Shown piece after piece: positions 8,801 through 16,213 of a stretch of DNA of 25,102 nt (position 1 is its first letter; the number at the start of each line of letters is the position of its first letter). The stretch comes from JAZDJP01 sp043803805 (GTDB taxonomy: Bacteria; Planctomycetota; JAZDJP01), in the NCBI GenBank assembly GCA_043803805.1, contig JAZDJP010000066.1, forward strand, positions 1 to 25,102, written 5' to 3'. Under the pieces are notes generated by a model. It saw only the letters and a program-made list of their open reading frames with translations, was not told the origin of the DNA and ran no database searches. Made by a program: the position numbers and the translations under genes.

Positions 8801-11422
8801 GGCGTAGAGCCGCTCCGAACGCTCCTGCCAGCCCGAGCCGGCGAACCACGTCCACGTGAGGGCCGAGCCTCCGCCGGAGCCCCCGGTGTCGTTCTCGCTG
8901 GCCTGCCGGTTGACCCGGACGCGCTCGTCGAGGAGATCCTGGCAACGCCTGGCCAGGTCCTCGCCGAGCCCGGCCTTCCGGGCGGGATCGGTCAGGATTT
9001 TCTCGATGAAGATGCGCGCCTCGGCTTCCTGCACGCCTTCGCGAAGCATTTCGAATCGCGCCGTGGTCACCGGACCGTCCCTGCCCGGCCAGAGCGCGTA
9101 GGGGTAGCTCTCGCCCACGATGTCCCCGCCGTGCCACCCGGCGGTCTCCGGGTAACGGCCGACCACGTACCCCTTGCCGCCGACGACCGGCCAGAAGTCC
9201 GCCCCGCAACGGCCGACACCGCGGAGTCCCTGGCCGGGATTCCAGTTCCCGAGGTTGCCGGTGAGCGCCGCCTCCGCCGCGAGGCGGTACTGCGCCAGGG
9301 GAGAGCTCAGGCAGATCTGGTTTCCCGTGACGTCGCTTCCGTGGCGCGGGTGGACAACTTGAATGACGGGGTTCTTCCAGCCAAAGAAGCGATTCTCCGA
9401 TGGGTCGGGCGCCTTCGTCAGCCCCCAAACCACCGAGCCGTAGCCCACCGGCTGGCCGTGGATGTTCAGAGGCCCCTGGTGCGAGCTCACCACCCACTTG
9501 GCCTCGGGCGCCACGGCTTTCAGATCCTCGACCGCTTCCTTGCCGGGCCGCCGGTCTCCGCAAAGGCCCACCATCAGAGACTTCTCCAGACCCCGCGCGG
9601 CGAGCGCCTTGCGCAAGCCGTCGAAGACCGGCTTGAGGAACTCGCGCATGGCCGGTTCACCGAACTTCGGCCCGGCCTGGTTCTCCAGCTTCCCTGTCGC
9701 CGGGTCCAGAACCGTGAACGGGATCCCGGCGGAGTTGGTGGCGGGACCGCCGCCAAAGTACGTCGAGCCGCTGTCCAGGTCCCAGGCGTAGGCCACCACC
9801 ACCGGCGCCTTGCCAAGATGCTTCACGGCCGTGTCCAGGTACTTTTCCACAATGCTGAAGTCATGCTTCCACGAACCGTCCGGTTGCTTGAGCCAGCGGA
9901 CCATGGAGTGCTCGTTGCCGAAATAAGTCCTGGCGCGGATGGGGATGTACACGTCCTTGGCGCCGATCCGTCCGAGGAGCTCAAAAGAACGATCAACCAG
10001 CTTCCAATGGGCCTCCGACCACATGTCCACCCTGTACTGGAGCGCGAGCGACTCCGGCGACTGGATGAGGCCGCTGAAGGTCGCGTAGTCCTTCGGGTCG
10101 GGCAACGTCCAGTCAGCGATGTTCAACGTGATCGGCACTTCGACCGGCTTGACGCCATCGGCGCTCACCACGGCCTTGCCCTCGTACCGGCCGCTGGCGG
10201 CGTCCTTCGGCACGCGCACCGTGATCCACACCGGCTGTACGCTTCCCCCGACGGCCTTGTCCGTTGCCACTTCCTCCGGCGGCTTCTCCTCCAGGCCGTC
10301 GAAGCGGCGCAACACCGAGCCGTAAGATTCCGTCTCGCCGCGCAGGACGGCGTAGCGGACCTGGACCGCGGAGGCCGGGAGCGACCCGTCCCTGGCTCCC
10401 TTCAGGTTCGTCACCGTGACCTTGAGCCCCTTGATGGCCGTGTCCGAGCCGGCCACGATCTGGCCGGAGAAGGCGCCGTTCCTGGCGCCGCGGATCTCCA
10501 CGGGCCTCGGCGGCCCGGTGGGGTCGCCGAAGTCGGTGTTCCGCACTTCGGTCACCACCGACTGGGTCCAGATCTGGATCCCTGTGGGCCGCCCGGCGTT
10601 GGGGATGACGCCCGGGCCCGCCGGAACGGTCAGCACGGTCTTCCCACAGCCGATGTGATCCCACATGACGTAGTTCCGGTTGTCGTTCCACTTGGATGTG
10701 AACATGATCTCCGAGACGGGCGCACGATGCACCTTCACCGCGATGACGTTGGCCCCCTTGCGCAGTTTGGCCGCCGGGATCTTCACCTGGACCTCGCGCC
10801 CGCGGAGGGCGATCCGGTCCTTGTACTTCTCGGGGTGCCCGAAGCCCCAGCCGCAGATGCCTTCACCCTCGGCCGTGACGTAGGCCTCCCGAGGATAGTC
10901 CTCGGCCGGCGTGTCGGGTTCCAGCGGCCCGGCGGGCAGGTGCTTCCGGGCAACCTCTTCCCCGTTGATATAGACCACGGCGCCGCCTTGGTAGGCAAGG
11001 GTGAATTCCAATTCCCCGGCTTTGACCGGGTCGGCCACCTCGAAATTCCCCCGCGCGCAGATGAGCGCCCCTCTTCGAGTAACAATCCCCGGGCCCATCG
11101 GCCCGCGGGCCCGGACCCAGGCGCCGTCCGCGAATTCGGGGACAGCCCAGCCCTTGGGAGGTGGCGCGGAGCTCTGCGCCTCCTTCGCCTTCACGAAGGC
11201 CAGCGGCCTGGCCCACCAGTTGATCCCGCCGTGCTCCAGCTCGCCGGAGCTCCGGCGCACCAGGGGTGTCTTCCAGGTGAAATGCCAGCGCCAGTAACTG
11301 GCCGGGCCGAGAATCGTGACCTTGTCGCCGCCGGCAGCCGGGCCGGCCTGCGGGCCCTCGCCGGCCGCAGCCGTGCCCAGCGCGCCGGTCAGCATCGCCA
11401 CAAGAACAGGAACGCGCCACAT
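8753..11422 (-). CDS. DUF4091/GH123-like putative glycoside hydrolase, exported (module 1)
   Basis: An 889-residue protein with a signal peptide (MWRVPVLVAMLTGALGTAAAGE). A jelly-roll sugar-binding-like domain follows, with FADGAWVRARGP near residue 100 and GGAVVYINGEEV near 150. A linker and beta-sandwich region leads to a probable TIM-barrel part with MWSEAHWKL (about 466), FGNEHSMVRW (about 500), CGDRRPGKEAV (about 620) and GADFWPV (about 743). The C-terminal DUF4091 signature is LREGVQEAEAR near 790. GH123 enzymes are retaining beta-N-acetylgalactosaminidases; activity here is unproven because the expected Asp-Glu pair is not evident. AGGAG seven bases upstream supports the ATG at 11422; the open frame to 11578 merely overlaps the upstream gene. 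The protein ends GAKQMP, three residues beyond the K-stop end of its paralogues, because of a one-base stop difference. The gene starts 19 bases after the Asp-box gene at 11442. Confidence 0.85.
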   Translation of the reverse strand: MWRVPVLVAMLTGALGTAAAGEGPQAGPAAGGDKVTILGPASYWRWHFTWKTPLVRRSSGELEHGGINWWARPLAFVKAKEAQSSAPPPKGWAVPEFADGAWVRARGPMGPGIVTRRGALICARGNFEVADPVKAGELEFTLAYQGGAVVYINGEEVARKHLPAGPLEPDTPAEDYPREAYVTAEGEGICGWGFGHPEKYKDRIALRGREVQVKIPAAKLRKGANVIAVKVHRAPVSEIMFTSKWNDNRNYVMWDHIGCGKTVLTVPAGPGVIPNAGRPTGIQIWTQSVVTEVRNTDFGDPTGPPRPVEIRGARNGAFSGQIVAGSDTAIKGLKVTVTNLKGARDGSLPASAVQVRYAVLRGETESYGSVLRRFDGLEEKPPEEVATDKAVGGSVQPVWITVRVPKDAASGRYEGKAVVSADGVKPVEVPITLNIADWTLPDPKDYATFSGLIQSPESLALQYRVDMWSEAHWKLVDRSFELLGRIGAKDVYIPIRARTYFGNEHSMVRWLKQPDGSWKHDFSIVEKYLDTAVKHLGKAPVVVAYAWDLDSGSTYFGGGPATNSAGIPFTVLDPATGKLENQAGPKFGEPAMREFLKPVFDGLRKALAARGLEKSLMVGLCGDRRPGKEAVEDLKAVAPEAKWVVSSHQGPLNIHGQPVGYGSVVWGLTKAPDPSENRFFGWKNPVIQVVHPRHGSDVTGNQICLSSPLAQYRLAAEAALTGNLGNWNPGQGLRGVGRCGADFWPVVGGKGYVVGRYPETAGWHGGDIVGESYPYALWPGRDGPVTTARFEMLREGVQEAEARIFIEKILTDPARKAGLGEDLARRCQDLLDERVRVNRQASENDTGGSGGGSALTWTWFAGSGWQERSERLYALAAEVAGKLGAKQMP
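11317..11365. repeat. Shared leader-linker segment, copy in the module 1 DUF4091 gene
   Basis: These 49 bases, encoding AGEGPQAGPAAGGDKV, match 13370-13418 in the Asp-box gene at all but four positions, in the same reading frame. The flanking sequences and the domains that follow are unrelated. Confidence 0.75.
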
Positions 11423-11441
11423 AGTCGTTCTCCTTTCGGGC

Positions 11442-13508
11442 CTATTTGCCCGGTTGCTCCACGGGGATGCGCAATACCTTGATCCACTCGCGCGGCGGCC
11501 CCCAGGCCACGGGCACGACGTTCTCCGGCGCGTATTGGGGGGCTGTGAGGCTGATCCCCTTTGTTTCCTCGCGGGCAATCACGTCAGGCTTGGACCAGGT
11601 TCCGCCGGAGATTTTCCGGCTGACCCACAACTCGGCGATCGGCTTACCCTCGGCCTCGGCCGCCTTCTTGCCGATACAGAGCAGCACGTTGCCCGAGACC
11701 GCCAGGCGGGCCGGGCCCTGCTCGGCCGGGGAGTCTTCCACCCAGTTCTCGCCGTCCAGGCGGTAGACCTTTCCCGCAAAGATCACGTGGATTCCTTTCC
11801 CGTCCAGAGTGGTCGCGGAACCGGGGGCTCCGTTGCCGCGCACGGCGGTTTTCGGCTCGCTCCACCCCTTGCCGTCGAACTGGCTCCAGACCAGGGCGTT
11901 GTTCAATCCCCAGAGGCATGCGACGTGATCGCCGTACGGGGTCAGGGCCAGGTTGCCATGGGGATCGCAGGCCCCGATCCGGCCGTTGGCTTTTTCCAGA
12001 GGCGGCGTGATGGCCGGCTCCTCCCACCACCACGTGACGCCCAGGGGCATCGGCCCCTTTGTGTCCTGGCGGTTCTCGAACTCCGCCAGGCCGTTGGAAT
12101 CCGGGTCGCGCCAGGTGACGCCGCCGTCGTCGGAGTATCGGGCCTTGACGTGAATCCTTCGGGTACGGCCATCCTGGAACCATGCGGTCCAGATGCGCCC
12201 GGAGGCCAGGCGCAGCACCCGCATCTTCCACTCCGGACAGTGCCAGGAATCAACGTCCATCAGGGCCGGCGGGCTGAACGCCCAGCCGTTGCCGTCGAAT
12301 GTCGCCTGGCGGAAGAAGGCGTCCGTCGGCGCGCCGCCGCCGGCGCAACGGGCGACGTATGCGGCCAGCAGGTCCGGTCCGGCGGCGGCGACGCCCACGC
12401 CGGGGGCGTTCTTGGTGTGCCGCAACTTTTCCAGGTCCTTCCAGGTTTTTCCGCCGTCCAGCGTGGCGGTGGTATTGAGCATCTGGCCGCCGTGACAGAG
12501 GATCGTTCGGTCCATGCCGGCCGCTGCAACCGCGCCGAAAGCGAGCCGGTCGTAGTCCGTGCCTTCCTTGAAGGTGATGGAAGCGGGCTCCTGCTTGCCG
12601 GGTGGGGCGGCATTCGCCTTGAGGAAAGAAAGATCCCGGGGCTTGGGCTCGCCGGGCGACAGCTCCCTGGGCTCCGGGAACGGGCGGGGGTCGGAAATCA
12701 GCTTGCGCGCGGGCTTCTCGGCCCCCTCGTCGGCGACCAGCCTCACGTTATCGAGGAACAGATCGGTCAGCCCGTCGGCCTGCTCGACCATGACAATCAT
12801 GTCGGCCATGCGCGCCGGGTTGAATGTTCGCAGCTTGGCGACCTTGGCCCCGTAGAGCCTGGCGGCCTCCTCCGACAGATTCATCTCATGGAGCTTCGAC
12901 GCCCCGGCCAGGTCGAAGTCCAGAGTCACCCAATCGCCGGGCGGCACCGGGAATACCCGCACGGCGGGCGGCAGAGCGATTTCGTCGTAGAGAATCACCC
13001 GCACGCGCACCGCCGCCTTGGCGCTCTTGAAATCCATTCGGAGCCGGCCGTAGCCCGACCAGTCGGTCGGGAACCACTTCTGGAAATGTCCGGCCCACTT
13101 GGCCAGCGAGCCATGGGTGTGGCGGAGCCACTCGTTCCGGTCGCCGGCGTTTACCCAGCCGAGCTGGTTGTTATTGGCGATGGCGTGAGCCAGGGCCCAC
13201 TCGCCCTGGGTGGCCTCGCCCTTGACGACGCGCCCGCGGGCGCCGCCCATGGTGCTCCATCGGTAACTGCCGTCGTCTTGAAGGCCCCAGAAGTGGCCGT
13301 TGGGATCCTTGCCGGGCTTGTTCAGGCCCCAGGCGTTCATTTGCTCCGGTTCGAAGCCGGCGAGAAGTTTGACCTTCCCGCCGCCGGCGGCCGGGCCGGC
13401 CTGCGGACCCTCGCCGGCAGGCGCCGATCCGGCCACGGCCAGCGCGCCGCCCAGGATCGCCACTGCACCCAGAACGCCAAAACGCCGCTCTAACGTATCC
13501 TCCCTCAT
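11442..13508 (-). CDS. Exported Asp-box (BNR/sialidase-fold) propeller protein with N-terminal carbohydrate-binding-like domain (module 2)
   Basis: A 688-residue paralogue of the genes at 6598 and 16214, and closer to the latter. Its signal peptide (MREDTLERRFGVLGAVAILGG) is almost the same as that of module 1. The CBM-like domain runs from KLLAGFEPEQ to LFLDNVRLV. The propeller carries TLDGGKTW (near residue 348), DVDSWHCPE (near 422), ARYSDDGGVTW (near 458), PDSNG, PLGVTWWWEE and RIGACDPHGN. The C-terminus is APENVVPVAWGPPREW then VLRIPVEQP. The start at 13508 has AAGGAG seven bases upstream; the longer open frame to 13571 would begin inside the upstream coding end. It lies 73 bases after its DUF4091 partner and 19 bases before the next one. 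Glycan binding or cleavage is inferred from fold and context; the canonical sialidase arginine triad was not recognised. Confidence 0.85.
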   Translation of the reverse strand: MREDTLERRFGVLGAVAILGGALAVAGSAPAGEGPQAGPAAGGGKVKLLAGFEPEQMNAWGLNKPGKDPNGHFWGLQDDGSYRWSTMGGARGRVVKGEATQGEWALAHAIANNNQLGWVNAGDRNEWLRHTHGSLAKWAGHFQKWFPTDWSGYGRLRMDFKSAKAAVRVRVILYDEIALPPAVRVFPVPPGDWVTLDFDLAGASKLHEMNLSEEAARLYGAKVAKLRTFNPARMADMIVMVEQADGLTDLFLDNVRLVADEGAEKPARKLISDPRPFPEPRELSPGEPKPRDLSFLKANAAPPGKQEPASITFKEGTDYDRLAFGAVAAAGMDRTILCHGGQMLNTTATLDGGKTWKDLEKLRHTKNAPGVGVAAAGPDLLAAYVARCAGGGAPTDAFFRQATFDGNGWAFSPPALMDVDSWHCPEWKMRVLRLASGRIWTAWFQDGRTRRIHVKARYSDDGGVTWRDPDSNGLAEFENRQDTKGPMPLGVTWWWEEPAITPPLEKANGRIGACDPHGNLALTPYGDHVACLWGLNNALVWSQFDGKGWSEPKTAVRGNGAPGSATTLDGKGIHVIFAGKVYRLDGENWVEDSPAEQGPARLAVSGNVLLCIGKKAAEAEGKPIAELWVSRKISGGTWSKPDVIAREETKGISLTAPQYAPENVVPVAWGPPREWIKVLRIPVEQPGK
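13370..13418. repeat. Shared leader-linker segment, copy in the module 2 Asp-box gene
   Basis: Encodes AGEGPQAGPAAGGGKV. It is in frame with, and about 90 percent identical to, the 11317-11365 copy in a DUF4091 gene, and more loosely matches 8550-8598. Confidence 0.75.
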
Positions 13509-13620
13509 GTCGTTGCTCCTTGTCCGTAGCCGTTGAATGACCCGTTTCGATATTCCTCCATCACTCGACATTTCATGGCATCTACTTTGCGCCCAGCTTC
13601 CCGGCCACCTCCGCGGCCAG
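13461..13620. repeat. 160-base near-identical junction repeat, copy B
   Basis: Partner of 8641-8800 (7 differences). The difference at 13584 (a, versus g at 8764) creates the TAG stop of the DUF4091 gene here, whereas copy A reads CAG and continues for three codons. No comparable segment is present at the third module's junction (18221-18349). Confidence 0.95.
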
Positions 13621-16194
13621 GCGGTACGCGGCTTCCGCGCGCGCCGGCCAGAGCGGAATGGCCGTAAGCTGGTCCCCCGTGGAGTGGGTCATCTTGCAGA
13701 GCGTCGCGCGCGAGGCGACGAGCTTCCGGCACCTCTCGGCCAGATCGCCGCCCACCGTATTGGCGGCCAGTGCGTCCTCGATGAACCGACGCGCCTCGGT
13801 CTCCTGGAGCCCCTCGCGCAGGGCCTCGATCTTCGGCGTGGAGACGGCCCCGCTCTTCCCGGGGAAGGACAGGTAATGCACCTGCGGGCCGCGTTGGGCG
13901 GCCGAAGCCTCCGGCCAGCGGCTGAAAAACGAGCCGTCCGTGGAGTAGTTGTTCTTTATGCTGCCCTTCACCGGCCAGTAGTCCAGGCATGTCCGCCCGG
14001 CGCCGCTGTCGCCGAGCAGGTAGGCCCGCTCGGCCATGGTCCGCATGGAGATCGCCGGCTGGCCGGGATCGCTTATCCGCTCCATCATGATGCTGATCAG
14101 CCCCTTGCCGTCGTTGGGGAACTTGGGCAGAGGGCTGGGCACGGGCAGGGGATAGAGGATGTACATCCACTCCACGTACCGGTGGGTGGGGAACTCGTCG
14201 GGCCGCGCGCGGTTGTGCTTGGCGATGTGCCAGCCGGCGCCGGGGGAAATCTCCTTGAAGAAAGCGACCACGTCCTTGTGGATGCCTCCGCAGTGGCCGA
14301 CGCCGAAAACCAGAGTCCCCGATAACCCCTTCTTCTTGAGCCGCTCCTGGAGCTGGTCCACCAGAGGTTTCCACTGCTTCCTGGACTCCTCCGTCCCGTA
14401 CAGCGGCATCTGGATCATCTCGCGCTTCCGGGTGGCCGGGTCCACCACCGTCACTGACACCGCCCGCTTGGTCGGGTCCGCCACGCCCCAGCCGCCCCCG
14501 AAGTACACCTGGCAGGCCACGATCTTGATCGTGCAGTATTTCATGAGCAGATCGAGATAGCGGTCGAAGGCCGAGAAATCGTAGTCGTAGGAGCCGTCGG
14601 CCTTCTTGATCCATGTGACCATGCTCTCGTCGTTGCCGAACTCCGTCCGGCAGACCAGGGGCACGCATGCGAAATTGTTGCCGAGGTGGCCCAACAGCTC
14701 GGCGGACTTCTCCAGCCGTTTCCAGTGCTCCTCGCCCCACGTGGGCGCGTCGTACTGCAATGCCACCGAGTCCGGCGACTCGTAGATGGACATGAAGCTC
14801 CGGAAGGCGGTGGGGTCGGGCAGAGTCCAGCCGACGACATCGAGCTCCACGGGGACCTTGACGGACGCGACACCGGTCGCCGAGAGCTCCAACGTCCCCT
14901 GGTACTTGCCCGCGGCGGCGCCCTTGGGCACCTGCACGGTGACCCACACCGGCTGGACGACGCCCTTGCCCGGGCCGGGCTCGACCCTGGTCGGCGGCTC
15001 ATTCTCCAGGCCGATGAAGATCGAGGGATTGCCGTAGCCCTGGCCCAGATGCGAGATCTGGGGATAGCGTACCCGGATGTTCGCGGCCGGTATCGTGCCG
15101 GCGCCCTTGAGATCGGTCACGACGGCCTTGAGCCCGTCAATGGGCGCATCCGAGCCGGCCACGACCAGGCCGGAGTAGAAGCCGTTGGCGGCGCCGACCA
15201 GATTGATCGGCCCGACCGGCTCGTTGGGATCGGCGTAGTCGGCGTCGTTGAACTGCCGGTGCATGTCCTGATTCCAGACCCGGAACCCCTTGGGCCGGGA
15301 CAGGTTCGGCTCGATGGCTCCCGGGGTGGCGTCGGCCGCCAGGCGCAGGGCGTTCAGGCCGATGTGCGGCCAGCAGGCCGGATAATCCCCCTTGTAAAAA
15401 AGCAATGCCTCCGGCCGGTGGGCGGCCGCGTGGACCTCCACCGCCAGGACGTTCACCCCCTTGCGCAGGCCCTGGACCGGCAGGGCGATCGGCTTGATCT
15501 CCCGCGCGGTGCGCTTGGCCATCCTGTCGACCAGGTCCGTCTCGCCCGCCTTGATCCGCCCGATCGTCCCATGACCGAAGGGGATGATCTTGCCCTTGGA
15601 GTCAACGTAGGCATCCAGAGGATAGGGGGCGGCCAGCGTGTCGAGCTTGACGTCCCCCGTGGGCATGTCCTGGCGGAAAATCTCCTTGCCGTTGAGGTAG
15701 ACGACCACGCCGCCGGCGTACTTCATGGTCAGGGTGATCTTCTTGACGGCGGCCGGATCGGCCACCGCGAATCGGCCGCGGACACAGATGAGCCGGCGCC
15801 AGTTGAGGCTCCAGATGTCGGCGTGCCCCTGGTAGCCGCCGGGGAAGGGGCCGGCCGCACGCAGCCAGGAGGAGTCGTCGAAGTCCGGCTTGGCCCAGTC
15901 GGCCGGCGGGGGCGGGGTCTCGTCGTCGCCGCCGACGGTCTTGGAAGCGGTCGCGGCCGGCTCGGCGGCCTTGAGCAGGTCCAGGGGGATGACGCCGGGC
16001 CCGCGCACGCCGAAGAAGCGCCAGTAGCCCGTGGCGTCCAGGATGGCCTGCGCGCCCTCGGCCGCGGCGAGCTCCGCCGGTTCCCCGGCCACAGCCAAAG
16101 GCCTGGTCCCAAGGCCCCCGCCCATCCCCGCGCCAACCACCGCCACAACGACCGCCACCACCACATTCATCTTTGCCCACATCATCGTTTTCAT
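13582..16194 (-). CDS. DUF4091/GH123-like putative glycoside hydrolase, exported (module 2)
   Basis: An 870-residue protein with a hydrophobic leader (NVVVAVVVAVVGAGMGGG). Its sugar-binding-like domain has FDDSSWLRAAGPF near residue 105 and GGVVVYLNGKEIF near 160. The barrel region carries TWGEEHWKRL, FGNDESMVTW (near 517), GVGHCGGIHKDVV and CLDYWPVKG (near 737). The DUF4091 end is LREGLQETEAR near 795. The ATG at 16194 is preferred over GTG at 16197 because GGAG then sits six bases away rather than three. Several signature positions resemble the fragment at the right edge (LDYWPV/LDFWPV, RISD, LCxxTHS) more than the proteins at 8753 and 18350, so it seems a distinct subtype. It follows the Asp-box gene of module 3 after 19 bases. 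The enzymatic role is inferred; no Asp-Glu pair is obvious where GH123 enzymes have theirs. Confidence 0.85.
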   Translation of the reverse strand: MKTMMWAKMNVVVAVVVAVVGAGMGGGLGTRPLAVAGEPAELAAAEGAQAILDATGYWRFFGVRGPGVIPLDLLKAAEPAATASKTVGGDDETPPPPADWAKPDFDDSSWLRAAGPFPGGYQGHADIWSLNWRRLICVRGRFAVADPAAVKKITLTMKYAGGVVVYLNGKEIFRQDMPTGDVKLDTLAAPYPLDAYVDSKGKIIPFGHGTIGRIKAGETDLVDRMAKRTAREIKPIALPVQGLRKGVNVLAVEVHAAAHRPEALLFYKGDYPACWPHIGLNALRLAADATPGAIEPNLSRPKGFRVWNQDMHRQFNDADYADPNEPVGPINLVGAANGFYSGLVVAGSDAPIDGLKAVVTDLKGAGTIPAANIRVRYPQISHLGQGYGNPSIFIGLENEPPTRVEPGPGKGVVQPVWVTVQVPKGAAAGKYQGTLELSATGVASVKVPVELDVVGWTLPDPTAFRSFMSIYESPDSVALQYDAPTWGEEHWKRLEKSAELLGHLGNNFACVPLVCRTEFGNDESMVTWIKKADGSYDYDFSAFDRYLDLLMKYCTIKIVACQVYFGGGWGVADPTKRAVSVTVVDPATRKREMIQMPLYGTEESRKQWKPLVDQLQERLKKKGLSGTLVFGVGHCGGIHKDVVAFFKEISPGAGWHIAKHNRARPDEFPTHRYVEWMYILYPLPVPSPLPKFPNDGKGLISIMMERISDPGQPAISMRTMAERAYLLGDSGAGRTCLDYWPVKGSIKNNYSTDGSFFSRWPEASAAQRGPQVHYLSFPGKSGAVSTPKIEALREGLQETEARRFIEDALAANTVGGDLAERCRKLVASRATLCKMTHSTGDQLTAIPLWPARAEAAYRLAAEVAGKLGAK

Positions 16195-16213
16195 CACGGT
16201 CTCCTTTCCGAAA

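Noticed and set aside
8717..11482. Plus-strand open frame of 921 codons antisense to the DUF4091 gene, and similar ones at 304-2208, 11316-13493, 16031-18178, 18905-21211 and 22043-24448
   Set aside because: They lie opposite clear genes with signal peptides, ribosome sites and family motifs. The translations are rich in Arg, Ala, Gly and Pro with no recognisable domain, as expected for GC-rich antisense frames.
11423..11578. 52-codon upstream extension of the module 1 DUF4091 gene
   Set aside because: It overlaps the conserved C-terminus of the Asp-box gene, and the signal peptide starts at 11422 behind AGGAG.
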